A DNA stretch of 23,596 nt from Tannerellaceae bacterium (lineage in GTDB: Bacteria > Bacteroidota > Bacteroidia > Bacteroidales > Tannerellaceae). Below the pieces are notes generated by a model. The model made no database searches. It saw nothing but the letters and a program-made list of their open reading frames with translations, and was not told the DNA's origin. Shown one piece after another: positions 1 through 7,791 of the stretch. The stretch lies in contig JAITGL010000046.1 in assembly GCA_031280645.1 (NCBI GenBank), positions 1 through 23,596 on the forward strand, written 5' to 3'. The position numbers and the translations under genes are program-made. Positions within the stretch are counted from its first letter, which is position 1, and each line of letters opens with the position of its first letter.

Positions 1-108
1 GTAATGTTTATGCTTGGAAAGTACCTCGCCCGGCAGGCCGGTATGAAACGCCAACGGGCTAAAGCTTTGCAAAATGAACGATACAGAGATACCTTACTTG
101 AGTTTTAA
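1..108 (+). CDS. 3' end of an unidentified reading frame (truncated by window start)
   Basis: Frame 1 is open from the first base to a TAA at 106-108, giving 35 residues ending in RYRDTLLEF. The tail is rich in Arg and Lys. I do not recognise the family. It could be the C-terminus of a real gene that starts outside the window, or a chance open frame, since 35 codons is short. An in-frame ATG directly follows the stop and a further 17 residues stay open before a TGA, so an interrupted longer gene is also possible. No terminator hairpin was found behind it. Confidence 0.3.
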   Translation, partial: VMFMLGKYLARQAGMKRQRAKALQNERYRDTLLEF

Positions 109-414
109 ATGCGTTTGCCCTACAGACAAATCTACTACTTTTTGCTGGCTGAGACAATCTGATTATAAGAGATTTAGAGGGACAGATTTCTAATGGCGGT
201 CATTTGGAATTAAGGGCTAATGACAAATCTGGTATAAATACCTTACCTCAACCTTAAAACTCCCCCAACCCGCTCAACATAAAAAATCCGAGCCCCGGAA
301 ATACCAATTTCATCGGGAAGAAGAAAGGTGAAACGATTCGGAAGGCCTTATAATGCGGACTATTATCAATTCTTGATATTCAATGCTTAATTTCCGATTT
401 CCTAACTCTACCCT
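109..414. other. Intergenic stretch with no recognisable gene
   Basis: About 300 bases between the truncated reading frame and the tyrS promoter. Reading frames are short and broken (one runs from about 153 to 260 but has no recognisable content). I saw no tRNA, strong hairpin or tandem repeat. It may contain decayed coding sequence. Confidence 0.4.
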
Positions 415-422
415 TATCTTTG
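415..422 (+). promoter_or_regulatory. Putative Bacteroidota -7 element of tyrS
   Basis: TATCTTTG matches the Bacteroidota sigma-ABfr -7 consensus TAnnTTTG exactly and ends 27 bases before the tyrS ATG. No clear -33 TTTG lies at the expected distance upstream, so the call rests on the -7 match and its position. Confidence 0.5.
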
Positions 423-449
423 CCAGAAACAATCATTTAATTATATACA

Positions 450-1751
450 ATGCAACCAGTGAATTTTACCGAAGAACTTAAATGGCGAGGCATGATACAC
501 GATATTATGCCCGGTACAGAAGAATTTTTGATGAAGGGAATGACCTCGGCCTACATCGGCTTCGATCCCACAGCCGACTCGCTGCATATCGGGCACCTTG
601 TTGGCGTTATGATGCTCAAGCATTTTCAACGCGCCGGGCATCGCCCCATCGCCCTCCTCGGAGGAGCCACGGGAATGATTGGCGACCCGTCGATGAAGTC
701 GGCCGAGAGGAATCTTCTCAACGAAGAAACGTTGAGGCATTACCAGGAATGTATAGGAAAGCAACTCGCCAATTTTTTGGATTTCGACTCCTCCGCCCCC
801 AATGCGGCTAAGATGGTTAACAACTACGACTGGATGAAAAACTATTCTTTCCTCAACTTTATTCGCGATATCGGCAAGCATATCACTGTTAATTATATGA
901 TGGCCAAAGATTCTGTTAAGAAACGTCTCAGCAGTGAATCGAGCGTTGGGATGTCGTTTACCGAGTTTTCCTATCAATTGCTCCAGGGATACGACTTCCT
1001 ACACCTTTTTCGCCATGAGAATTGCCGTCTCCAGATGGGTGGATCCGACCAGTGGGGCAACATTACCACGGGCACGGAGCTGATCCGCCGGGTTGAGGGC
1101 AGCGAGGCCTTCGCCCTCGTATGTCCGCTGATAACTAAGGCCGACGGAACAAAATTCGGCAAAACCGAGTCGGGAAACGTTTGGCTCGACCGACGCTATA
1201 CTTCGCCATATAAATTTTATCAATTCTGGATGAATGTTAGCGACGCCGACGCCGGAAATTATATTCGCATATTTACCGCCCTCAATCGCGAGGAGATTGA
1301 ATCTCTCGAAAGCGAGCAGGCTGCCGCACCGCATTTAAGGCCGCTCCAAAAGCGACTTGCCAAGGAGATCACTATAATGGTTCATTCGCTCGCCGATTAT
1401 GAAATGGCGGTTGAAGCGTCGGGCATCCTGTTCGGCTCGTCGACGTCCGACATCCTTCGAAAACTCGACGAGGATACGCTGCTTTCGGTTTTCGACGGTA
1501 TCCCACGCTTCGAGATCGCAGCCTCTATCCTTGTCAACGGAGTTAAAGCGATCGAACTGCTTACCGACGCTGCGGCGGTATTTCCCTCAAGAGGCGAGAT
1601 GCGGAAAATGGTTCAAAGCGGAGGAGTGAGCGTTAATAAGGAAAGGCTGGCGGATTCGGAGGCAACAATTAACGCTTCGTTCCTCTTAAACGACAAATAC
1701 ATTTTGGTACAGAAGGGAAAAAAGAACTATTACTTGCTGATAGCAAAGTAA
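450..1751 (+). CDS. tyrS: Tyrosyl-tRNA synthetase
   Basis: Cytoplasmic class Ic aminoacyl-tRNA synthetase that activates tyrosine with ATP and loads it onto tRNA-Tyr. The 433-residue product has the usual bacterial TyrS length. The HIGH signature is at residues 46-49 ([11 protein letters not shown]) and the KMSKS-equivalent loop is KFGKT at 235-239, the form typical of bacterial TyrRS. The tyrosine/tRNA-site region around GGSDQWGNI is intact. The last 70 or so residues ([13 protein letters not shown]...) form an S4-type RNA-binding domain. The ATG at 450 gives the family-typical N-terminus ([18 protein letters not shown]). It is followed at once by a strong terminator, so it appears to be a single-gene transcription unit. 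Its neighbour is convergent. Confidence 0.97.
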   Translation: MQPVNFTEELKWRGMIHDIMPGTEEFLMKGMTSAYIGFDPTADSLHIGHLVGVMMLKHFQRAGHRPIALLGGATGMIGDPSMKSAERNLLNEETLRHYQECIGKQLANFLDFDSSAPNAAKMVNNYDWMKNYSFLNFIRDIGKHITVNYMMAKDSVKKRLSSESSVGMSFTEFSYQLLQGYDFLHLFRHENCRLQMGGSDQWGNITTGTELIRRVEGSEAFALVCPLITKADGTKFGKTESGNVWLDRRYTSPYKFYQFWMNVSDADAGNYIRIFTALNREEIESLESEQAAAPHLRPLQKRLAKEITIMVHSLADYEMAVEASGILFGSSTSDILRKLDEDTLLSVFDGIPRFEIAASILVNGVKAIELLTDAAAVFPSRGEMRKMVQSGGVSVNKERLADSEATINASFLLNDKYILVQKGKKNYYLLIAK

Positions 1752-1770
1752 TAGCTAACCCGATTATTTC

Positions 1771-1821
1771 AACGCCTTGCAACGCCGTTTCTCTGAAAAC
1801 TGCCGTGCAAGGCGTTTTTTT
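1771..1821 (+). terminator. Rho-independent terminator of tyrS
   Basis: Perfect 11-bp stem (AACGCCTTGCA at 1771-1781 with TGCAAGGCGTT at 1806-1816), a 24-base loop, and a run of seven T at 1815-1821. It lies 19 bases after the tyrS stop. Read on the minus strand the hairpin lacks a good T-run, so it probably serves mainly tyrS and not the convergent gene. Confidence 0.9.
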
Positions 1822-1827
1822 GCGACT

Positions 1828-3354
1828 TTACATCCTCAAATGCTTGAAAGCTTTGCCGAGGCGGCCGGTTATGTCGGAAGCAATCATAGCCTCTTCGCTG
1901 AGCGATGCAACGGCCAAGTCGCCTGCCATGCCGTGAATAAAAACGCCAAGCGTGGCGGCATCTTCCGGTTCATATCCGGCGCAAATAAGGCCAAGAATTA
2001 CGCCGGTCAAAACGTCGCCGCTACCCGCCGTTGCCATTCCGGCATTGCCGCTACTGTTGAAGCGAACCTCGCCGTCGGGGAGGCAAACGGCAGTGCAGGC
2101 TCCTTTCAGTATTAGGATAACCGAATGTGTGGCGGCAAAGCGAATGGCTTTTTGCAATCGCTCGTAACCATTAGCGCTATCGCTGCCGGCCAGGCGGTCA
2201 AATTCTTTGGGATGAGGGGTAAGGATGCTGCGCGAGGGTATCATGTCTAAAAGATTGCTGCGCGAGGAGATGATATTCAAGGCGTCGGCATCAAGTACTA
2301 TGGGCCGGTCGACGCTCGAAAGGAGGATTTCGAGGGCAAGGGAGGTGTCGGGATGCAAGCCCAGGCCGGGCCCGACGGCTATTGCGGAGAATGTTGGGAG
2401 ATCGGCCGGAGGAGATGTGAATCGCAAGGCGCTATTGTCGATACTCAGCATCGCTTCGGGAAAAGATGTTTGGAGGATAATCTCGCCGCAGGCGGGAATG
2501 TGAACAGTAATAAGTCCGGCTCCAGAGCGGAGGCAGGACTGCGATGCAAGCAAGGCCGCTCCGAGTTTGCCGCGACTACCGGCAATCATAAGTGCATGAC
2601 CGAAAGTTCCCTTATGCGCAAAGCGTGAGCGCGGACGTAGAAGCCGGGCGGCATCTTCTTCTTCAACAATTCTTAGATTGGCATGAACGGAACTCACGGC
2701 GCCGGGATGCAACCCAATGTCTATCGCTTTCCACTTCTTGATATAGGGAGCCGATTCGGGCAGCATGAAAACGATGCTTGGGAAGCCGAACGTAAGCGTC
2801 AGATCGGAGCGTATAATCGCTTCGGGATCATTAGCCGAATTATCTTCGCCGAAAAGTCCCGACGGTATGTCGATCGAAACAACGGTGGCCTGCGAGGCGT
2901 TGATGTATTTCACTACCGCAGCGAATCCTCCCTCGAGGGGCCGGTTGAGACCTGATCCGAATAAGCCGTCGATAACAATATCATTTTTACCCAAGACGGG
3001 AGGGTAAAACTTATTGCCGGCCATTTCGGTTAGCGTTTGCCGAGGCGATTGCAGCAACCGTTCGCGATTGGTTTCACATTCGGGCGAGAGTTTGCCGGTG
3101 GGATTGATAAGGCATGTTTCAACGTTAAGATTATGGGCGTCCGACAGGATTCGGGCAACGGCAAGCGCGTCGGCGCCGTTATTACCTTGTCCGGCAAATA
3201 CTACAATGCGGCTTGCGTCCTCGTATCTTGCAGTAAACTCGGCTGCAAAGGCATGTGCGGCTCGCTCCACAAGGTCGATCGGCGCAATAGGTTCGCGTGT
3301 GATGGTGAGGCTGTCTATTTCGCGGGATTGTTCGGTAGTGAATATGTTGATCAT
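1828..3354 (-). CDS. nnr: Bifunctional NAD(P)HX epimerase / ADP-dependent NAD(P)HX dehydratase
   Basis: Metabolite-repair enzyme: the N-terminal YjeF_N domain (about residues 1-215) epimerises R/S-NAD(P)HX, and the C-terminal ribokinase-like domain (about 235-508) dehydrates S-NAD(P)HX back to NAD(P)H using ADP. The 508-residue length fits the fused bacterial form. Visible motifs are the nucleotide loop AGQGNNGAD (54-62), the IDIPSG motif, HKGTFGHALMIAGS opening the second domain, DADALN, HPKEF and the kinase-type GSGD at 444-447. The epimerase loop reads NNGADA where NNGGDG is commoner. It starts 31 bases after the TPR gene on the same strand, so the two are probably co-transcribed, although a functional link is not evident. 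Confidence 0.95.
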   Translation of the reverse strand: MINIFTTEQSREIDSLTITREPIAPIDLVERAAHAFAAEFTARYEDASRIVVFAGQGNNGADALAVARILSDAHNLNVETCLINPTGKLSPECETNRERLLQSPRQTLTEMAGNKFYPPVLGKNDIVIDGLFGSGLNRPLEGGFAAVVKYINASQATVVSIDIPSGLFGEDNSANDPEAIIRSDLTLTFGFPSIVFMLPESAPYIKKWKAIDIGLHPGAVSSVHANLRIVEEEDAARLLRPRSRFAHKGTFGHALMIAGSRGKLGAALLASQSCLRSGAGLITVHIPACGEIILQTSFPEAMLSIDNSALRFTSPPADLPTFSAIAVGPGLGLHPDTSLALEILLSSVDRPIVLDADALNIISSRSNLLDMIPSRSILTPHPKEFDRLAGSDSANGYERLQKAIRFAATHSVILILKGACTAVCLPDGEVRFNSSGNAGMATAGSGDVLTGVILGLICAGYEPEDAATLGVFIHGMAGDLAVASLSEEAMIASDITGRLGKAFKHLRM

Positions 3355-3385
3355 TGGAAAAGCAGGCTTTAGCGTAGCGATAGAA

Positions 3386-4177
3386 TCAGTTGTCGGCCGT
3401 TAGCGCTATTTGGAGGTATTCTTCGGCTTCAGCGCAGTAGGGATCAATTCGCAGGGCGTTATTGTACGCTTCGATAGCTAAGTTGTGGTTGCCCATCTCC
3501 GAATAAACATGGCCGATGTTGATCATGGCAATCGAGTCGGCCGGGTCGAGCTGCAAGGCTTGGAGATATGAATTAAGTGCTGCTTCGCTATTGTCCTGGT
3601 TAAAATAAACGTTTCCCATGTTGTTATACGCCTTGGCATTGTCGGGATTGATCTTGATCGACTGCTTATATGCCTTGAGGGCCTTGTCTGGATATCCGAG
3701 CATGTCGTAAACGTTGCCGAGATTATAGTAAGCAATGTCGAAATCGGGTTTGCATCTAACGGCTTGCTCGTAGGCTTCAATAGACTCGTCTAATCTGTCG
3801 AGATCTTCGTAGGCTCGGCCGAGGCTGTTGTAAGCCTGGAAATAGTCGGGCCGGAAATGTATAACCTTCTGTAACGCCTGGATAGCCTGCGGATAATGCC
3901 GCTGCGCGGAGTATGCCATGCCCATATTGTAGAGGGCGAAAACGTTATCGGGGTCGATACGCAAGGCTTTGCGGAAAAAGGCAACCGATTGCGGATAATG
4001 CCCCTGCACGGCATACGTCAAGCCTATTACATTATATGTATCCAACTGCCCCGGACAGCGCTGCTCGGCTTTTAAGTAAGCCTCTATGGCTTGCGGATAT
4101 TTCCCGTTACGATAATAATTATCGCCCTGTCGCAAATATTCTTCGGCGGCGACGCGATCGTTTGCGTGATAACTCAT
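3386..4177 (-). CDS. Tetratricopeptide repeat protein, soluble
   Basis: 263 residues made almost wholly of about seven consecutive 34-residue TPR units, starting near residue 10 (EEYLRQGDNYYRNGKYPQAIEAYLKAEQ...) and ending near the C-terminus (NLAIEAYNNALRIDPYCAEA). Each unit shows the W/Y-G-Y-A-P pattern of TPR helices. No signal peptide or membrane segment is present, so it is probably cytoplasmic. TPR arrays bind peptides or other proteins, but nothing here identifies a partner. The ATG at 4177 sits 40 bases after a plausible -7 box. It is upstream of, and probably co-transcribed with, the NAD(P)HX repair gene (31-base gap). Confidence 0.9.
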   Translation of the reverse strand: MSYHANDRVAAEEYLRQGDNYYRNGKYPQAIEAYLKAEQRCPGQLDTYNVIGLTYAVQGHYPQSVAFFRKALRIDPDNVFALYNMGMAYSAQRHYPQAIQALQKVIHFRPDYFQAYNSLGRAYEDLDRLDESIEAYEQAVRCKPDFDIAYYNLGNVYDMLGYPDKALKAYKQSIKINPDNAKAYNNMGNVYFNQDNSEAALNSYLQALQLDPADSIAMINIGHVYSEMGNHNLAIEAYNNALRIDPYCAEAEEYLQIALTADN

Positions 4178-4216
4178 TGTGATTTTATAGTGTTATATGT
4201 TTTTAAATATGGAGTG

Positions 4217-4224
4217 TAAAGATA
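4217..4224 (-). promoter_or_regulatory. Putative -7 element for the TPR-nnr operon
   Basis: On the minus strand this reads TATCTTTA, one base from the Bacteroidota TAnnTTTG consensus and the same core as found before tyrS and paaK. It ends 39 bases before the start codon at 4177. The -33 element is not clear. Confidence 0.4.
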
Positions 4225-4233
4225 GGAGATTGA

Positions 4234-4698
4234 ATTGAAAACGGAAAACGGCTCAACGAGCCTGCCCATAAGCTTAACCCAGATTGCTTTCAGCACAAAC
4301 CGGTCACGCCCTTTAGAGCGCAAAGTTTGTTATCTAAATTATCGGATAGAGTATGCCAAAAAGAGGTTTTATCTACTTTAGGTATGCCCCAACAAGGCTC
4401 CAATAGCACTTACGATACCATTCAACTTATTCTTAATTTCCGGACGGGCATTTGGCGTGGGTTAAACTGTTATGAACATTTGGAAGTGACATGCAAAGAT
4501 GAAGTCATCCGAGAGATATTCGGCTGGGAACGCATGTTTGTATTTTACAATTATGGCCGTTACGGCCCGCAAGATGGCGCTGCGAAAGACTATAGGACGG
4601 CTTGTCGCAGGGAGGAGACGGCGGGGTCATTTGCAATAATCCATGAATTGGTCGCAGTTCATAATTCATTTTTGCGTATGTTTGCACGGAACAAATAA
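4234..4698 (+). pseudogene. Decayed transposase N-terminal fragment (IS4/IS1380-like)
   Basis: The frame is open from 4234 to the TAA at 4696-4698 but has no ATG near its beginning (the first usable start is TTG at 4327). Between about 4300 and 4530 the translation reads TPF, then PQQGSNSTYDTIQLILNF, RTGIWRGLN, then HLEVTCKDEVIREIFGWERM. This resembles, from memory, the N-terminal region of DDE transposases of the IS4/IS1380 type (PxxGSNRGY ... W.GA ... H.E..R.D.V...IFGWKR). The DDE catalytic core is absent, and after about 4530 the sequence no longer resembles a transposase. No terminal inverted repeats were found. The 3' end overlaps the promoter of the next operon. An unrelated small protein cannot be excluded. 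Confidence 0.45.
4677..4684 (+). promoter_or_regulatory. Putative -7 element of the lipid-type module
   Basis: TATGTTTG is an exact TAnnTTTG match and ends 25 bases before the ATG of the cytidylyltransferase at 4710. It lies inside the open frame of the transposase remnant, which argues that the remnant is not a constrained gene here. Confidence 0.5.
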
Positions 4699-4709
4699 AT
4701 TATAATAAG

Positions 4710-5183
4710 ATGTTTAAAGAAAAAACCATTGTATATACTTCGGGTACGTTCGATATGTTTCATTACAATCATTTGAGGATGATTAATTATGCGCGCAGTC
4801 TGGCCGACATATTGATCGTTGGGGTGAGTACCGACGAGCTGGTTGCATCGTACAAGCCGAAGCCGATTATTCCTTTTCATGAACGCCTCCAAATTATCGA
4901 AGCCCTGAAAACCCCCGATATTGTGATCCCGCAACATTCGCTTGACCATGGCGACTTGGTGAAAAAGCTAAATATCGACGCCTTTGTTGTGGGCGACGAT
5001 TGGTATAAAAAATATGATTACCTGGAAGAACTTGGGGTAAAGGTGTTTTACTTTCCTTACGGAACAGGCGTGTCGTCGTCTAATTTGAGAAAAACCATTC
5101 ATGATTCTTACGAGGAGCAATTATCTGAGCGAAGAAAGGAAAAGCCAACCATAGGTCCGGCCAATAAAGCGAATGAATCGTAG
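4710..5183 (+). CDS. Cytidylyltransferase family protein (glycerol-3-phosphate cytidylyltransferase-like)
   Basis: 157-residue nucleotidyltransferase of the TagD/GCT fold. Such enzymes join CTP to a phospho-alcohol, for example glycerol-3-phosphate, giving a CDP-alcohol. The Rossmann start is YTSGTFDMFHYNHLRMINYA. The signature normally read HxGH is HYNH at 18-21, with Asn in place of Gly. The second nucleotide motif (RTEGISTT in TagD) appears as GTGVSSSNLR at 118-127. The conserved VGDDW follows the family pattern at 94-98. The C-terminal 25 residues are polar and probably flexible. It overlaps the next gene by 11 bases, which suggests translational coupling. The substrate cannot be read from the sequence, and an adenylyltransferase is possible, but a downstream CDP-alcohol enzyme favours CTP. 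Confidence 0.8.
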   Translation: MFKEKTIVYTSGTFDMFHYNHLRMINYARSLADILIVGVSTDELVASYKPKPIIPFHERLQIIEALKTPDIVIPQHSLDHGDLVKKLNIDAFVVGDDWYKKYDYLEELGVKVFYFPYGTGVSSSNLRKTIHDSYEEQLSERRKEKPTIGPANKANES

Positions 5184-5919
5184 CGGAAAAAAACATATTC
5201 TTATTACCGGCGGAACAAAGGGAATTGGCTATGCCGTTGCTTTCGTAATGGCGCGCGAAGGCTACGATTTGCTGCTTACATATTCGACCGATGAATCGGC
5301 GGCCGCCGACGTGCAACGAAAGCTGAAAGATTTGTTTTCAGCCGAGGTAGTTTTGCTTCGCGCGGATGTGAGCGAAAAGGCAAGCGTTGGCAAGATTGCC
5401 TCCGCTTTGCGGGATATGGGTACAACGCTCGACGCTGTGGTGTTTAACGCCGGACTTACTTGCCGCAAACAGCTTGAAACGATCGAAGATGATGAATGGG
5501 AAAGAGTTTTCTTCGGCAATGTACATTTCCCTGTTTTCCTTTTGCGGGAAATGCTGGGCGGAGAGTTGTTGAGGCGTGGTGGAAGCGTGGCGTTTACAGG
5601 GTCGTCGATGGGCGAGTATCCTCATTCGGTGTCGCTGGCATACGGGGTTGGGAAAAGCGCGGTTCATGCGCTGGTGAAGAATCTTGTGAAATTTCTTGCT
5701 CCTTATGATATAAGAGTAAACGCCGTAGCGCCCGGATTTGTAGATACCGATTGGCAAAAAAGCAAGCCCGAAGATATACGCGCAAGCATCGCCGGAAAGA
5801 TATCGCTCAAGCGATTTTGCCGGCCCGAGGAAATTGCTGAGCTGTATCTTACCTTAATAGAGCACCCATATCTTAACGGCTCCATCATACCTGTCGACGG
5901 AGGTTATTCATATCGCTAA
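5173..5919 (+). CDS. Short-chain dehydrogenase/reductase (FabG-like)
   Basis: 248-residue classical SDR. The NAD(P)-binding motif is TGGTKGIG (12-19), NAG is at 92-94, and the catalytic set is Ser144, Tyr157 and Lys161 (YGVGK). The C-terminus INxxxDGGYSYR-type ending (SIIPVDGGYSYR) is typical of FabG-like enzymes. It would reduce a keto group with NAD(P)H or the reverse. Its start lies inside the preceding cytidylyltransferase gene (11-base overlap) and the next gene follows after 4 bases, so its substrate is probably an intermediate of the same pathway, such as a keto-polyol phosphate or a 3-ketoacyl chain. Which one is inference; sequence alone does not decide. Confidence 0.9.
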   Translation: MNRSGKKHILITGGTKGIGYAVAFVMAREGYDLLLTYSTDESAAADVQRKLKDLFSAEVVLLRADVSEKASVGKIASALRDMGTTLDAVVFNAGLTCRKQLETIEDDEWERVFFGNVHFPVFLLREMLGGELLRRGGSVAFTGSSMGEYPHSVSLAYGVGKSAVHALVKNLVKFLAPYDIRVNAVAPGFVDTDWQKSKPEDIRASIAGKISLKRFCRPEEIAELYLTLIEHPYLNGSIIPVDGGYSYR

Positions 5920-5923
5920 AAAC

Positions 5924-6805
5924 ATGATGGATTCACCGAGATATTTATCTTCTCTAAAATCAATCGAAACGGAAAACATAATCGACCGGATGTTTTATCG
6001 CCCGGTTGGATACGTTGTGGCGAGACTCTTGCAGCCGCTGGGCGTTACGCCTAATGTGGTAACGATTGTCTCGATATTTATCGGCGCATCGTCAGGATAT
6101 TTCTTCTTCCTGTCCGACAGGGCGAGCGATTTGTGGGGGATACTGCTGCTTGTTATTGCCAATATACTCGACTGCGTTGACGGCCAGCTTGCCCGTTTGA
6201 CGGGAAAAAAAACAACGCTTGGCCGGATCCTCGACGGAGTGGCCGGCGACATATGGTTTATCGCCATATATGTAGGACTCGCAATGCGATTATCGCTTGA
6301 TTATGGCAGCTACTGGTTATTCCTCCCCGTAGTCGTTTCCGGATTATCACACCTTGTGCAGTCGAATGTGACCGACTATTATAAAACCCTTCACCTTTTC
6401 TTTATAAGCCGCGAAAAAGGCGCCGACTTTCAATCGGCCGAGCAGGTAAAACATTACGGAGATTCGGCCGTTCACGGATTGCAGCGACTGTTCTACGAGG
6501 CCTATAAATACTATACAAAACTCCAGGAATCAGTAACGCCTCAACTTCAAAAGATGCTCATAACCCTCCGCCGGCGATATGCCGACGATATTCCGCAGGA
6601 AATACGAATACAATTCCGCCGGCAAAGCAAGAAAATCATGAGGCTAATCGACCTGATGACTTTCAACGGACGCAGTATTGTACTTTTTGCCATCGTTTGG
6701 TTCGACTGGATATGGCTCTATTTGCTGTATGAAACGATTTTCCTAAACCTTGTTTTAATGATCGCTATTAATAGACATGAACGCATGTGTGCAAAAATTG
6801 TATAA
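5924..6805 (+). CDS. CDP-alcohol phosphatidyltransferase family membrane protein
   Basis: 293-residue integral membrane enzyme that would transfer a phospho-alcohol from a CDP-linked donor, or a phosphatidyl group from CDP-diacylglycerol, to an acceptor. The family motif D(x)2DG(x)2AR(x)8G(x)3D is present: Asp83, Asp86, Gly87, Ala90, Arg91, Gly100 and Asp104. The fourth Asp, expected at 108, is Gly, and an Asp follows at 109. Hydrophobic segments occur at about 43-63, 68-84, 110-125, 131-147, 254-272 and 275-285. A long polar insert (about 160-245) rich in Arg, Lys and Tyr separates the early and late membrane segments and is probably cytoplasmic. A second in-frame ATG follows the first, so the start could be 5927. 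It sits in the middle of the four-gene module. Confidence 0.85.
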   Translation: MMDSPRYLSSLKSIETENIIDRMFYRPVGYVVARLLQPLGVTPNVVTIVSIFIGASSGYFFFLSDRASDLWGILLLVIANILDCVDGQLARLTGKKTTLGRILDGVAGDIWFIAIYVGLAMRLSLDYGSYWLFLPVVVSGLSHLVQSNVTDYYKTLHLFFISREKGADFQSAEQVKHYGDSAVHGLQRLFYEAYKYYTKLQESVTPQLQKMLITLRRRYADDIPQEIRIQFRRQSKKIMRLIDLMTFNGRSIVLFAIVWFDWIWLYLLYETIFLNLVLMIAINRHERMCAKIV

Positions 6806-6814
6806 TTTTGCACA
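6788..6814 (+). promoter_or_regulatory. Perfect 9-bp inverted repeat over the stop/start junction
   Basis: TGTGCAAAA (6788-6796) and TTTTGCACA (6806-6814) are exact reverse complements around a 9-base spacer. The spacer holds the TAA stop of the CDP-alcohol enzyme (6803-6805), and the right arm ends on the base before the acyltransferase ATG (6815). As RNA it would hide the initiation region; as DNA it could be an operator. A TAATTTTG at 6803-6810 also fits the -7 consensus. Confidence 0.55.
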
Positions 6815-7648
6815 ATGAGAAAAGATGTATTGGATATAACCTTCTTGCAAGATGTTTCGCCTTTGTTCAGAAGCAAGACAGGAATCAAATTGGGAAATGC
6901 GTTATTCAAATGGTTAAGCATAGACAAAGTCAACCAGGTTCATGCCAACAGTTGTCACCTGAAAGGAGCCGAATTTACGTCGGCCCTGCTCCGCGATCCG
7001 CTTATTGAAGTTTCGTACAAAATACACAACGCCAGGTATCTCGACGAATTGCCCGAAGGAGCCTTCATAACCGTATCGAACCACCCGATCGGCTCGCTCG
7101 ACGGAATTATTCTGATCGACATTATCGCATCGAGGCGTCCTGATTTTCGCGTGATGGTAAACGGTTTACTGTCGAATATCCGGGCGATGAACGACAATTT
7201 CATCTCGGTTAATCCCAACTCAGGCAATCAAGGCCCCGACATCAGGAATGTTAACGGCATCCGCGCCTCGCTGGCCCACCTCGGCCAAGGCCATCCCATG
7301 GGATTTTTCCCCGCCGGCGCCATTTCTTTCGGCCATAAATACATGAAAGAAGTTCGCGACCTGCCTTGGACGCGCAACGTGATCCGGCTGATCCGCAAGG
7401 CGCAAGCCCCCGTGTTCCCGGTTTATTTCGACTTCCGCAATTCGCTTTACTTCTACATTCTCGGAAAAATAAGCTGGCGCATACGCACGCTCCGAATCCC
7501 TGCCGAGGTGTTTAACAAGCACGGCAAAACAGCTCATATCCACATCGGCGCGCCCATCCCGGCCGCTACGATAAGCGCAATTGACGACGACGACCGGCTG
7601 GCCGAATTTCTGTATCGGCAAACGTATGAGGCGAAGTTAACCCGTTGA
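6815..7648 (+). CDS. Lysophospholipid/hemolysin-type acyltransferase (PlsC superfamily)
   Basis: 277-residue acyltransferase that would esterify a lysolipid or lipo-amino acid at the membrane. The catalytic motif is NHPIGSLDG, with His90 and Asp96: one residue more than the usual HX4D of PlsC, as I recall for the OlsA/GlsA and 'putative hemolysin' branch. FPAG at 165-168 is the second substrate-binding block and PVFPVYF at about 194-200 the third. There is no clear transmembrane segment, so it is probably a peripheral membrane enzyme. Similarity of the N-terminal half to glycine-lipid O-acyltransferases is from memory. It follows the CDP-alcohol gene by 9 bases and is the last gene of the module. 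No convincing terminator was seen after it. Confidence 0.85.
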   Translation: MRKDVLDITFLQDVSPLFRSKTGIKLGNALFKWLSIDKVNQVHANSCHLKGAEFTSALLRDPLIEVSYKIHNARYLDELPEGAFITVSNHPIGSLDGIILIDIIASRRPDFRVMVNGLLSNIRAMNDNFISVNPNSGNQGPDIRNVNGIRASLAHLGQGHPMGFFPAGAISFGHKYMKEVRDLPWTRNVIRLIRKAQAPVFPVYFDFRNSLYFYILGKISWRIRTLRIPAEVFNKHGKTAHIHIGAPIPAATISAIDDDDRLAEFLYRQTYEAKLTR

Positions 7649-7791
7649 CGGGCAAAGAGCCGAAACCGTAAGCCCAAACAGCCGGGGCATATTATTTATC
7701 AAATCATAAAAGATACTTTTTCAACAACCCAACTCTCCAAATTTACCCGGCAGCCGGATAAACGCTTCGATGGGCAATAACTGCGATTTGG

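Noticed and set aside
441..977. 178-codon minus-strand frame inside tyrS
   Set aside because: It is antisense to an intact, motif-complete TyrRS, with no independent support.
7640..7653. Short CCCGT-ACGGG hairpin over the stop of the acyltransferase gene as a terminator
   Set aside because: Only a 5-bp stem with a 2-base loop and no T-run.
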